This document shows, piece after piece, positions 34,015-41,186 of a DNA stretch of 46,097 nt. The position numbers and the translations under genes were made by a program. Source of the stretch: Acidocella sp. (GTDB taxonomy: Bacteria; Pseudomonadota; Alphaproteobacteria; Acetobacterales; Acetobacteraceae); contig NZ_JAQTZC010000009.1 in the NCBI RefSeq assembly GCF_028687955.1, positions 1 to 46,097 on the forward strand, read 5' to 3'. Within the stretch, counting starts at the first letter, position 1. Each line of letters starts with the position of its first letter. A model generated the notes under the pieces. It made no database searches, was not told where the DNA came from, and was given only the letters and a program-made list of their open reading frames with translations.

Positions 34015-34147
34015 GGTGTGTCTCCCTGGCTAAATTGGGCATACCTGATGAGCCACCCATACATGGACAGGCTCATAATGGGAATACCCCAGCTTCATTT
34101 AGCCTAGCTCTACGAGTCTGCCCTATTTAGCCTACCAGCCTCGATTT

Positions 34148-34197
34148 TGATGGCAGAGTTGCCATCACCGGCCCATGATGGTAAAGCCGCCATCATG
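34148..34197. promoter_or_regulatory. two TGATGG palindromes, operator of the TumE-TumA pair
   Basis: TGATGGCA-gagt-TGCCATCA at 34148-34167 and CATGATGG-n8-CCATCATG at 34174-34197, four TGATGG half-sites. The second covers the start codon of the toxin gene (34195). This fits autorepression by the HTH antitoxin. Confidence 0.75.
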
Positions 34198-34485
34198 AAA
34201 GCGACCTTGTTGCTGCGAGACAAGCAGGTGCTCTCCGGCGGCGATGCGGTTGTGGAGCTGGTGATCTGGCAGGTGCCCCGAATGCTTCCGGGCAGCCTCC
34301 ATCGGTTCAAGTATCGCCTCGCGCTCGTCGTCAACGGCGAATGTGTGCTGCGGTACGACAACGAGGCGGGAAAGGGCGACCATAAGCATGTCGGCGAACG
34401 CGAAGTGCCCTACGCATTCACCGATCTGGACCAGCTCTTGCGGGATTTCAGGGCGGATGTGACAGCGTGGAGGGCAAAGCAATGA
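34195..34485 (+). CDS. tumE: TumE-type toxin (DUF6516 family)
   Basis: A 96-residue protein from MKATLLLRDKQVL. The pattern VVELVIWQVP, PGSLHRFKYRLALVVNGECVLRYDNEAGKGDHKH and the end VTAWR is that of DUF6516/TumE toxins. It overlaps the antitoxin by 4 bp (ATGA), toxin first. The reading frame could start at 34147, but the operator lies there. TumE-TumA pairs stabilise alphaproteobacterial and other plasmids; the toxin mechanism is not known to me. Confidence 0.82.
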   Translation: MKATLLLRDKQVLSGGDAVVELVIWQVPRMLPGSLHRFKYRLALVVNGECVLRYDNEAGKGDHKHVGEREVPYAFTDLDQLLRDFRADVTAWRAKQ

Positions 34486-34823
34486 GCACTGTGACGATTG
34501 GCGTAGCAAGCCTTGATGCCGTGATGCAGCGTGCGACCGCAGCGTTCCGTGGCGTGCCGCAGGGCGAACACATTTCCTTTGAAACCGTCGAAGAACTTTG
34601 GAAGACATTGACGCCGCGCCGATGGGCATTGATCCGGGCCATGGCCGGTAAGGGGACGATGAGCACGCGCGCCGCCGGCCGGCTCATCGGCCAGGACATC
34701 AAGACCATCCATGCCGATGTGCAAGCCCTCCTGAACGCGGGCGTTCTTGAAAAAGACGCAGCCGGGCGCATCAAGTTTCCATACGACGCAATCCATGTCG
34801 ATTTCATGATCGAAGCCGCGTGA
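34482..34823 (+). CDS. tumA: TumA-type HTH antitoxin (HVO_A0114-like)
   Basis: A 113-residue winged-HTH protein. Visible: HISFETVEELWKTLTPRRWALIRAM, then a helix-turn-helix (MSTRAAGRLIGQDIKTIHADVQALLNAGVLEK) and a wing (GRIKFPYDAIHVDF). It follows the toxin with a 4-bp overlap and is the likely repressor at the TGATGG sites. Confidence 0.85.
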   Translation: MSTVTIGVASLDAVMQRATAAFRGVPQGEHISFETVEELWKTLTPRRWALIRAMAGKGTMSTRAAGRLIGQDIKTIHADVQALLNAGVLEKDAAGRIKFPYDAIHVDFMIEAA

Positions 34824-34899
34824 TGCTCCGGCCACCGGCATAGGATGACGCCCCCGGATTTGAGGCCATTTTTTCGACGAAACGACAGAGAGGAATCAG

Positions 34900-35214
34900 A
34901 TGACGATAGTTAGCCGCCTCGCCGTACTCGCCCTTGGCCTGTGTTTTGTTGCGGGAACCGCCAAAGCTCAGCAATCTCAGCTCCCTGAGCTATCGTCAGA
35001 AGCGAAAAATGTTCAAACAACCTTTGCACCCGTGAATCAATCTCTTACGGATTTGATTAAAGGCGGCGCGACAGTGCTGTCCGGGTCTGAAGGGGGGAGC
35101 GGTCCATCTGTAATACTTCACGCCGGCGCGCAATATTTCTTCTGCCTCATCCATCCCGTGAATACGCCTGCCAACATTTTAACGGCAACATCTGAGTGCT
35201 ACCGGCTCAATTAA
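34900..35214 (+). CDS. secreted hypothetical protein
   Basis: A 104-residue protein with a clear signal peptide (cleavage after AKA, about residue 23). The mature part has two cysteines (FFCLI and SECYRLN) that could form a disulfide. Ribosome site agaggaatcag. Not recognised. Its transcript ends at the perfect hairpin 35226-35254. Confidence 0.7.
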   Translation: MTIVSRLAVLALGLCFVAGTAKAQQSQLPELSSEAKNVQTTFAPVNQSLTDLIKGGATVLSGSEGGSGPSVILHAGAQYFFCLIHPVNTPANILTATSECYRLN

Positions 35215-35225
35215 CGATAGCTAAT

Positions 35226-35254
35226 ATCTACCCGCTATCCGATAGCGGGTAGAT
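35226..35254. terminator. bidirectional terminator with CTATC/GATAG core
   Basis: Perfect 14-bp arms ATCTACCCGCTATC and GATAGCGGGTAGAT around one base, followed by TTT on the + strand. It separates two convergent genes. The core CTATCcGATAG resembles the candidate centromere motif at 22631. Confidence 0.7.
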
Positions 35255-35263
35255 TTCCAAAAT

Positions 35264-35491
35264 TCACCCGAACCGGACGGCGTGCCCGTGCTGGTGGTAC
35301 ACACTGCCATCTTTGCCGGAGCATGATCGGGTGTAGAAGGCATCGCGCACCTCCGCGAGCAAATCGAGCTGGTCATAGACGACCCGGCTGACTCGCTGCC
35401 CGTTTACAAAGAAGCGGGTCGGTTTGAAGGTATGTACCGAACGGCTCAAGCTGCATCCGCCCTGTTGAATCATATCGGCAATATAGATCAT
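35264..35491 (-). CDS. small hypothetical protein with a repeated leader
   Basis: A 75-residue protein from MIYIADMIQQGGCSLS with ribosome site aaaggagtttcaaaag. The centre (VHTFKPTRFFVNGQRVSRVVYDQLDLL) looks like a small beta-helix domain. Not recognised. It shares leader type with ardC, which suggests the same time of expression. It has an earlier ATG at 35518 inside the leader hairpin, which is rejected. Confidence 0.65.
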   Translation of the reverse strand: MIYIADMIQQGGCSLSRSVHTFKPTRFFVNGQRVSRVVYDQLDLLAEVRDAFYTRSCSGKDGSVYHQHGHAVRFG

Positions 35492-35760
35492 CTTTTGAAA
35501 CTCCTTTGGAAAGCCCACGCTTTCCGAAGGAACGCCCCGCGGCGAGCAGGGGGCGAGATAGGCGAGGGCGGGTGCCGGGGAGGGGGATCACCTGGCCTGC
35601 ACAGAGCGGAGCGAGGGAAGGCCGGGGACACCCCGGCGCGCGGGAGCGTGCGACAACTCCTCGCCGATCTCAGGGGCTGTGCCCCTCGCCTGGCCGCGCC
35701 GGAGGGGCGGCGTGGGGATGCGGCAGCCGATCGTCACCCGGATGGGCCGAGACTCTTTGA
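35492..35760 (-). promoter_or_regulatory. repeated leader, copy D
   Basis: Non-coding. Near the gene: hairpin GGAAAGC-ccac-GCTTTCC (35508-35525), then AACGCCCCGCGGCGAGCAGG, the shared box. Farther up, GGAGGGGGATCACCTGGCC and TGCACAGAGCGGAGCGA match copy C. A hairpin AGGGGC-tgt-GCCCCT lies near 35672-35686. The remaining stretch to the repC stop at 35868 holds nothing I recognise. Confidence 0.7.
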
Positions 35761-35867
35761 GGCTCGGTGGAGCTTGGCGTCTTACGCCTAGCGGAATAGA
35801 GCGCGGTCGGCTTCGCCGAGCCGCCAGCCTTTATTCCCGTCCACAAAAAACCGGAAATCTGTTGTGT

Positions 35868-37070
35868 CTAGCTCAGTCTTTTAGAATACCCTGCGCCTTT
35901 CAAAGCCCGCTGCTTGACGTGTCTGAACCATGACGCGGTGACACTCGCCTCCTCGCCCTTGGCAATTTTTTTGGCGATTCCGGCCACGTAGCTCGCCCGG
36001 CGCAATTCGATTCTCGGCGCGCTGGACCTTGTAAACCTGGCTGGGGGCAATTCCGCGACCGTCGCCACCGTGATTGCCGCCCATTCCCGGCCGAGATTCA
36101 CGCATAACGTCTTCCACGCCGAATCATTCAGATCCCAGCTCGCCGCGAGCAGATAGGCCGCGTCGATCAGCTCCGGCCAGCTCGGGTTCAAACTCTGCAC
36201 GTATCCTGCGAGTGACGGACACTGATCGAGCACCATGCCAGACTTCGGGATGAAGTTCGGCCGCCCTACGGGATGGTAAACACCATTCAAATCAGCACCT
36301 TGTTGGGGTTTTCCACAGACCCTTCCAGCTACGGACCCCTCATTAGCAATTACAGATTCAGAAACAGATTTAGAATCGGCTGTATTAAGGGGGGCAGAAA
36401 TGTCCTCCCCCCCTGACATTACTATTCCTGGCTCCGGCGGCAGGGTCGCGCAAAGAGCGCGATCGGCGCGAAAATCAGCCCGCTCCTGGGCGCGATCCGA
36501 GATGGCGTCTTCCAGCTCGTCCAACCGCTCCACGGTTGGCCCCAGGTCGATGGCGGGCCGCGCCAAGCCAATCGGGCCGGTTGTGAAGTGCCGGTAAATC
36601 CAGCCTGCATCCTGCAACTCCGCCAAATAGCGGCGAATGGTGCGCTCGGTCTTGCCAAGCTCCTGCGCCAGCGTGGCGTTGCAGACCGTGACGCGGAATC
36701 GGCCCTCGTTGCAGCCCTCGCGCGAGAGCAAGGCCGCGAGGCGGTATAGAAGCCGCGCAGCGCCATCCGAAACATCCGGCCCGTCCGCGATATGGGGGAG
36801 CTGCCCGGCGGCCATCAAGACGCTGTTGAGCCAGCCTTTGGCGGTCGCACGGGCCGCGTAGGCCCGTGCGAGCACCTGGCTGTCATGCTCGGCCCTGTGG
36901 GGCATCCCCGGCCGGTCTCGATACAGGATTTCCCCGGCATCGCTGACGGCCTGGCTGAGCCAGCCATCGGCGGCGTCCGGGTCGTCCAGCGCCGCCGGGG
37001 GCGGGGGTGGCAAGGTCACGGGCCGGTGCTCGGCCCTGGGCGTGAAGCTCGGTCGATAGGCGTGATTCAT
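35868..37070 (-). CDS. repC: RepC-like plasmid replication initiator
   Basis: A 400-residue protein with the layout of alphaproteobacterial RepC: an N-terminal helical domain with winged helix (TLAQELGKTERTIRRYLAELQDAGWI), a variable middle and a C-terminal domain (PELIDAAYLLAASWDLNDSAWKTLCVNLGREWAAITVATVAE, ending near SWFRHVKQRA). There is no repA-repB partner next to it; partition is encoded elsewhere. The ATG at 37070 is used. The hairpin-rich region upstream may be the origin or control its expression. Confidence 0.85.
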   Translation of the reverse strand: MNHAYRPSFTPRAEHRPVTLPPPPPAALDDPDAADGWLSQAVSDAGEILYRDRPGMPHRAEHDSQVLARAYAARATAKGWLNSVLMAAGQLPHIADGPDVSDGAARLLYRLAALLSREGCNEGRFRVTVCNATLAQELGKTERTIRRYLAELQDAGWIYRHFTTGPIGLARPAIDLGPTVERLDELEDAISDRAQERADFRADRALCATLPPEPGIVMSGGEDISAPLNTADSKSVSESVIANEGSVAGRVCGKPQQGADLNGVYHPVGRPNFIPKSGMVLDQCPSLAGYVQSLNPSWPELIDAAYLLAASWDLNDSAWKTLCVNLGREWAAITVATVAELPPARFTRSSAPRIELRRASYVAGIAKKIAKGEEASVTASWFRHVKQRALKGAGYSKRLS

Positions 37071-37151
37071 CGTTCATTCCTCAGTGGTTGATGAGCCACC
37101 GGGGGCGCCTGGAAGGACCAGCTCGCCAAAATTTGGGCGCAGTTTCCCGCC

Positions 37152-37302
37152 GCAAGTTTGGGCTTGCTTTTTTCCAGATCGTGAGGGAGAGTGCGAACCA
37201 GAGCTTAGGGTTCGCTTTTCCACCGTTGACGCGGTGTTCTCAGTTTCACGATCCAGAAAATCGTCCCGCCGGGGTTGGCGCCCTTGGCGGGTTGATTTTT
37301 TT
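37152..37302 (+). terminator. three consecutive intrinsic terminators upstream of repC
   Basis: Three hairpin plus T-run elements in the + direction: GCAAG-n6-CTTGC then T6 (37152-37173); GCGAACC-n9-GGTTCGC then T4 (37193-37219); CCCGCC-n15-GGCGGG then a T7 run (37265-37302). No + strand gene ends here. They lie opposite the repC leader, so they could end an antisense RNA that controls repC. An imperfect palindrome CGCC-AAATTT-GGCG type lies just before (37124-37139). Confidence 0.65.
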
Positions 37303-37353
37303 ATGGGCTTAGGCGCTGCTGGGTAGCGGTATCCTTTCCTTCAAGAATCAAGG

Positions 37354-37514
37354 CTCGCCTCCCGAATCGGGGGGCGATACTGAACTGTCACACTAAACGG
37401 GGCGGCCTGGCGAGCGACGTTTGCGCTTTTCAGCGCGAAGCGCGTACCAGGCCCCTGAAAGTCCGCCTGTCGTGGCGGTGTGACAGAATGGAAACTCCCT
37501 GTGAAAACCAGGGA
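37354..37514. other. nested cruciform element, candidate replication or single-strand origin
   Basis: Non-coding. A first hairpin TCGCC/GGCGA with CCCG/CGGG inside (37355-37377). Then outer arms CTGTCACAC (37385-37393) and GTGTGACAG (37478-37486) enclose GGCCTGG/CCAGGCC (37404-37453), with GCGCTT/AAGCGC at its tip (37423-37443), and CCGCC-tgtcgt-GGCGG (37463-37478). Last, TCCCTG-n7-CAGGGA (37496-37514). Confidence 0.65.
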
Positions 37515-37560
37515 AAAGCGAACAGCAAACGCGGAATGAACAAAGGCGCGGCGGGCGGGT

Positions 37561-37782
37561 TTACGCGACATCACGCGCCCGCATCGCGTCCCATTTGAGC
37601 GCGGCCCCCAAGGCGACTCGTTCGGCCCATATCCACGGGCCGGCATGGTGCGCATCGAGCACATAGAGCGCCGCATCCGGCGCGAGCTGGTCGGCCGCCG
37701 CGGCCGCATGGGCAGCGGTGCGGCCATGGGCCAAGGGCAGGCCGGTCTCATGGTTGAAGGCAATGAAGGCGAAATCGTTCAT
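37561..37782 (-). CDS. small hypothetical protein in the ssb cluster
   Basis: A 73-residue protein, MNDFAFIAFNHETGLPLAHG, Ala- and His-rich in the centre. Not recognised. It is the last gene of a - strand cluster ssb, 81-aa, 61-aa, 73-aa, 6 bp after the previous gene. Confidence 0.65.
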   Translation of the reverse strand: MNDFAFIAFNHETGLPLAHGRTAAHAAAAADQLAPDAALYVLDAHHAGPWIWAERVALGAALKWDAMRARDVA

Positions 37783-37788
37783 GGCGGG

Positions 37789-37974
37789 CTAAGGCCGCCA
37801 GCGGCGAGGCGCACGCCCGCTCATGCCGAAGATCCACACCGCCGCGATGACGACGCCGGCGATCACCACGTCATCGACCACCGGCAGGCCGCGCATGACG
37901 TGCCAGATGGTCGAGTAGATCACGCCCTTGATGATCGTGGCGACGATCAGATGTGCCAGGCCGTAGTGACTCAT
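37789..37974 (-). CDS. small membrane protein in the ssb cluster
   Basis: A 61-residue protein with two hydrophobic helices (about residues 5-25 and 33-50, VVIAGVVIAAVWIFGM) and a basic C-terminus APRRWRP. Not recognised. It overlaps the upstream 81-aa gene by 4 bp. Confidence 0.65.
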   Translation of the reverse strand: MSHYGLAHLIVATIIKGVIYSTIWHVMRGLPVVDDVVIAGVVIAAVWIFGMSGRAPRRWRP

Positions 37975-38216
37975 CGCGGCTTTTCATCCCGTGTCTCGGC
38001 CTGTCGCGTTGTCGCAAGCCAGTCATACCAGACGGCTTGCGCCTTCAGCGCGTAGCGCAGTTGGTCGGCAATAGGCTGCAAACGCTCCCGCAGCCGTTTG
38101 TTCTGGGCCGCGCGTTCTTCAGGCGTCCAGCTCTGCATAAGAGCCTGGAGCCGGTTCAAGGCGGACTCGCTGCCCTCTAGCCGGTCCATGGCGCTGCGCT
38201 GATTGGGGGGAGGCAT
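37971..38216 (-). CDS. small helical protein in the ssb cluster
   Basis: An 81-residue, charged helical protein (RLEGSESALNRLQALMQSW, NKRLRERLQPIADQLRYAL). Not recognised. It starts 2 bp after the ssb stop, so it is made with SSB and may work with it. Confidence 0.65.
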   Translation of the reverse strand: MPPPNQRSAMDRLEGSESALNRLQALMQSWTPEERAAQNKRLRERLQPIADQLRYALKAQAVWYDWLATTRQAETRDEKPR

Positions 38217-38218
38217 GG

Positions 38219-38578
38219 CTAATCCGCCTTGTCGCCGTCGATGAAATTCAAACCGCCATCACCCTTGACGTGAATCTCGGCTTCGCGCCGGTCGGTCTGC
38301 TCACCGTCTTTGCGGTAGGTGTGGTAGCTGATTTCGCCATCAACGATGACACGCACGCCCTTTTTGCCACGCTGGCGGGTGCGATCAACCAACCCCGGCG
38401 GGAAGACAACGACGCGATGCCAATTCAGATTTTTCCGCCATTCACCGCTCTCTTTATCGAACCAGCCCGTATCTGTGGCGAGGCTGAAAATCGCTAAATC
38501 CTTGCCCCCTTGGGTGGTACGAAACTCCGGGTCCGCGCCAATTCTGCCGAGTAATTGGGTAGTGCTTATGTCAGCCAT
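38219..38578 (-). CDS. ssb: plasmid single-stranded DNA-binding protein
   Basis: A 119-residue OB-fold protein. SSB pattern: LLGRIGADPEFRTTQGGKDLAIFSLATD, NWHRVVVF and GVRVIVDGEISYHTYRKDG. It ends FIDGDKAD, so it lacks the acidic DDxPF tip that binds host repair proteins; it may coat incoming DNA without recruiting them. Strong ribosome site aaaggaggattcttcc. Its upstream region is a hairpin chain shared with the divergent DUF736 gene. Confidence 0.9.
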   Translation of the reverse strand: MADISTTQLLGRIGADPEFRTTQGGKDLAIFSLATDTGWFDKESGEWRKNLNWHRVVVFPPGLVDRTRQRGKKGVRVIVDGEISYHTYRKDGEQTDRREAEIHVKGDGGLNFIDGDKAD

Positions 38579-38641
38579 GGAAGAATCCTCCTTTCTGATC
38601 TGCGTGAGCTAACAGCCTTAACCGTCGAATATCAATCGTTT

Positions 38642-38715
38642 TGTGCGGTTCTCATTAAGAAACGCACATCTGGCGCAGACGCGCCAATGATAGAGGGGAG
38701 GGCGCTGCCCTCCCC
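38642..38715. promoter_or_regulatory. three-hairpin chain between ssb and DUF736
   Basis: TGTGCG-g-TTCT-n5-AGAA-a-CGCACA (38642-38668), TGGCGC-agac-GCGCCA (38671-38686) and GGGGAGGGC-gct-GCCCTCCCC (38695-38715). No T runs that would make them terminators. Position upstream of ssb recalls the single-stranded promoters (ssi/Frpo) of the F leading region. Confidence 0.6.
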
Positions 38716-38895
38716 TCCCGAAAGCACCGCCTACAGCCCGGCAGGGCCGCGTATCGCGCAGGGTAAACCCCGCACGCTCCGCAGCCCGGCCGTGCCCGCC
38801 GGCCCTTTCCCCACCTCTCCCGCTGCTCGCCGCAGGGGCGTCCGCCGAAAGGCGTTGAGCGCCTTTCGGCGTGAGGATGAGAAAGGAGATTTACG
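38716..38895 (+). promoter_or_regulatory. repeated leader, copy B
   Basis: 180 bp upstream of the second DUF736 gene, closely similar to copy A (17643-17830, opposite strand). Both read CTCTCCCGCTGCTCGCCGCA, GGGGCGTCCGCCGAAAGGCG, TTGAGCGCCTTTC in a row, then the ribosome site. The genes that follow the two copies are unrelated, so conservation is in the leader itself. Confidence 0.75.
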
Positions 38896-39201
38896 ATGCA
38901 GGTTGGAACATTTCGCCTTGTGGGCGAGGAATTTAGGGGGGAGCTGCGGACCCTGACGATGACCGCGGAGCTGGCCTTCGTGCCGGTGTATGGATCGAAG
39001 GGGAGCATGGCCCCGTCGCATGTCGTGGTCGCCAATGGGGTCGAGGTCGGCACGGCCTGGCCTGCCGGGCCGGAAGCGGGGGTTGGGCTGAAAGTGAGGA
39101 TTGATGATCCAACCTTCCCGGCGCCGCTCGTGGGCACGCTGAGCCGCTTGAATGATGAAAGTTTCGTGTTGGTCTGGCGGCGGCCGAGCTGGCGCGGCTG
39201 A
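38896..39201 (+). CDS. DUF736 family protein (copy 2)
   Basis: A 101-residue protein, MQVGTFRLVGEEFRGELRTL. Same pattern as copy 1 at 18653-18967 (IDDPTFPAPLVGTL, ending FVLVWRRPS) but strongly diverged, so not a recent duplication. Ribosome site gaaaggagatttacg. Function unknown. Confidence 0.88.
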   Translation: MQVGTFRLVGEEFRGELRTLTMTAELAFVPVYGSKGSMAPSHVVVANGVEVGTAWPAGPEAGVGLKVRIDDPTFPAPLVGTLSRLNDESFVLVWRRPSWRG

Positions 39202-39244
39202 CGCTGCCAAACCCCGATAACACCACTGAAACTCTGTGAAACCA

Positions 39245-39280
39245 TTACCGGAAACGCCGGTTGTAGCGCGTTTCCGGTAA
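39245..39280. repeat. perfect 13-bp inverted repeat
   Basis: TTACCGGAAACGC (39245-39257) and GCGTTTCCGGTAA (39268-39280) around a 10-base loop, 43 bp after the DUF736 stop. No T run. Terminator or operator. The rest of 39202-39485 holds nothing I recognise. Confidence 0.65.
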
Positions 39281-39485
39281 CGCAGATTTGTAGAATCTCA
39301 AGGACATTACAAATAATTAAGGCAAAAACCTTGTGCGTCGTTATCTGCGGTTCTTGTTGACTCACGTAAGCAACGGGGGCACGGAAATGCAACCAGTGCG
39401 TAACCTGCGGTGGCAAAATGATGCAATGCGAAGTCAAGTACGGGCGGAAACGAAAATGGTATGATACCCGCTTACTGGGACACCA

Positions 39486-39899
39486 TTGGGGGATCGGTTG
39501 GGCAGGATTCACCGGCCGCGCAGAGCGCGGACAGGATTTGAGAAGGCGGACATATCCAAATTTCTGGGTGAAGGGGAACGGATCGTCGGCGCCTACGTCG
39601 TCGTCCGGGCCGGGAAGCCGATTTCGACGGAGTTTGCGCCCTCGTTCGATTATTCCCTTTTCATCAACATCACGGGGCTGCGCGGCTACTACGCCTATCT
39701 GGAAGGGACGCGCACCGGGAAGCCCCGAATTTTCCGGTCGTTTGATCGCATTCTCAAGATGCTGCGTGGCCTGGGCTACCTTGGCCCGGTCACGGCCTAT
39801 GATGAGGACGATGCGCGCACGCCTCCGGCAGCGCGCGGTGCAACGCGCCGCCGGCCGGGCGATAAGTGCCAAACCGCCGCGCCGGAAGGGCAAGAGTAA
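39486..39899 (+). CDS. hypothetical protein
   Basis: A 137-residue frame with TTG start (39486 or 39498). The centre (VVVRAGKPISTEFAPSFDYS, LRGYYAYLEGTRTG, FRSFDRILKML) looks like a folded protein; the last 30 residues are low-complexity. The overlapping longer frame 39418-40371 looks like a shadow. Start and function are uncertain; convergent with the RHH gene. Confidence 0.45.
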   Translation: MGDRLGRIHRPRRARTGFEKADISKFLGEGERIVGAYVVVRAGKPISTEFAPSFDYSLFINITGLRGYYAYLEGTRTGKPRIFRSFDRILKMLRGLGYLGPVTAYDEDDARTPPAARGATRRRPGDKCQTAAPEGQE

Positions 39900-39921
39900 A
39901 TCCAGGGCCTCAGCGGCCCGG

Positions 39922-40221
39922 TTATTCCGCGCTTGGTTTGCCTTCATTCGGCGCGTCCTCTTGGGCCAGCGTCGCCTTGCGCTGCTGGACAGCACGGCGA
40001 ACGGCTTTCGCGCAAAACTCCTCGATACTCTCGCTCGTCGTGAGATGCGCTTTCAGGTCGGCGTACACGTCGAGACTACGGATAGCCGTCTCCAGCTCAA
40101 CGGCAGCCCTGACAAAATCGGAACGATCTTCCTTCTCGCCAATCACCCGCTGAAGGGCGGCAAGGGTGTCTTCGTCGAATCGAACCATGATTCGCCGTGC
40201 AAATTTCTTCGGCCGGGCCAT
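39922..40221 (-). CDS. ribbon-helix-helix type regulator (putative)
   Basis: A 99-residue protein from MARPKKFARRIMVRFDEDTL. The N-terminus is typical of RHH/CopG-like DNA binders (basic strand then LAALQRVIGEKEDRSDFVRAAVE). The second half is helical. It is divergent from virB1 and probably represses the T4SS operon and itself. A TTG at 40257 is an alternative start. Confidence 0.75.
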   Translation of the reverse strand: MARPKKFARRIMVRFDEDTLAALQRVIGEKEDRSDFVRAAVELETAIRSLDVYADLKAHLTTSESIEEFCAKAVRRAVQQRKATLAQEDAPNEGKPSAE

Positions 40222-40269
40222 CCGGCCAGTGTATCGGGGGGTGTCGCTAATCACCAAACGGTTGCCTAT

Positions 40270-40299
40270 AACTATAGTTTCGGTCGCCCGATATTGACA
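40270..40299. promoter_or_regulatory. divergent promoter region for the T4SS operon and its regulator
   Basis: On the - strand TGTCAA (complement of 40294-40299), 17 bp, then TATAGT (complement of 40271-40276) form a good promoter for the RHH gene. The -10 lies in the palindrome AACTATAGTT (40270-40279), a likely operator. On the + strand TTGACA (40294-40299) with TTTATG 18 bp on is a weaker promoter for virB1. Confidence 0.55.
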
Positions 40300-40367
40300 T
40301 TATGGGCAGATTGTCGGTTTATGCAAGCCGCTGCCCCCTGCGGAGTGTTCCGGTGGCTGGGAAACAC

Positions 40368-41186
40368 ATGATGGTCAGGCTGTTCGAGCAACGTCGCGCT
40401 CTCCTCTTCGCCGCTGGAGCGGCCTGGGTGGCGTGTGGGGTGCCGGGCGCCGCAGGGGCAGCACCCCTCTCCACGGCCGATTTTACGACCCTGGCGGTCC
40501 GCTGTGCGCCAGCGGTGCCCGTGGCGACATTGGAGGCCGTGGCAAAGACGGAAAGCGGCCTCGATCCCTGGGCGCTGCATGACAACACCACCAAGGTCAG
40601 CGAGGCGCCGGCAACCGCACAGGCGGCTTTGTCGGATGCCTGGCAATGGATCAGCCGGGGCGATTCCGTCGATTTGGGCCTCATGCAGATCAACTCGGCG
40701 AACCTGTCCGCCCTGGGCATGACGGCCCGCACTGCGCTTGACCCCTGCGCCTCGTTGGCTGGGGGCGCTGCGGTGCTGCAAGCGGCCTATGGCGGCGGGA
40801 AATCCAGTGCCGAGCAACAGGCGGCGCTCCTGATGGCGTTGTCACGCTACAACACTGGCTCGCCGTTCAAGGGCATCCTGAACGGCTACGCGCGGCGCGT
40901 GATCGCCAACGCCAACGGCGGGACCGCTCAGCCGCCCGCCTCGCCGCCCCAGGCTGTCGCCGTCGCGGACCCGAACGCCCCGCCGTCATGGAACGTGTGG
41001 GCTACAGCGGCCTATGCACAGACGCATGGGGCACCCTGGCTCATCCCCCTCGCACCGGCCGCGCTCGCATCCGCGCAGGCCCAGAAATCGCCGGCTGGCC
41101 CCCCGGCGCCCGTGTCCCCGGCTGCAACCGTGGTCGCGGCAATTCAGGCCACACCCTCCACCCAGCAAACCCAGAGGAGTCCATGA
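40368..41186 (+). CDS. virB1: VirB1-like lytic transglycosylase
   Basis: A 272-residue protein. The ATG at 40368 (or 40371) is used. Signal peptide to about residue 32, then an SLT domain: LEAVAKTESGLDPWALHD with the catalytic Glu, VDLGLMQINSANL, and ALSRYNTGSPFKGILNGYARRV. The C-terminal 100 residues are Pro/Ala-rich. It opens the peptidoglycan for the T4SS. First gene of the operon; overlaps virB2 by 4 bp. Confidence 0.93.
   Translation: MMVRLFEQRRALLFAAGAAWVACGVPGAAGAAPLSTADFTTLAVRCAPAVPVATLEAVAKTESGLDPWALHDNTTKVSEAPATAQAALSDAWQWISRGDSVDLGLMQINSANLSALGMTARTALDPCASLAGGAAVLQAAYGGGKSSAEQQAALLMALSRYNTGSPFKGILNGYARRVIANANGGTAQPPASPPQAVAVADPNAPPSWNVWATAAYAQTHGAPWLIPLAPAALASAQAQKSPAGPPAPVSPAATVVAAIQATPSTQQTQRSP

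Noticed and set aside
38655..39995. 446-residue - strand frame across the DUF736 gene
   Set aside because: Antisense to a recognised gene and the conserved leader; low-complexity product.
39418..40371. 317-residue + strand frame
   Set aside because: It overlaps the RHH gene on the other strand and the more protein-like 137-residue frame; its sequence looks like a GC-driven shadow.
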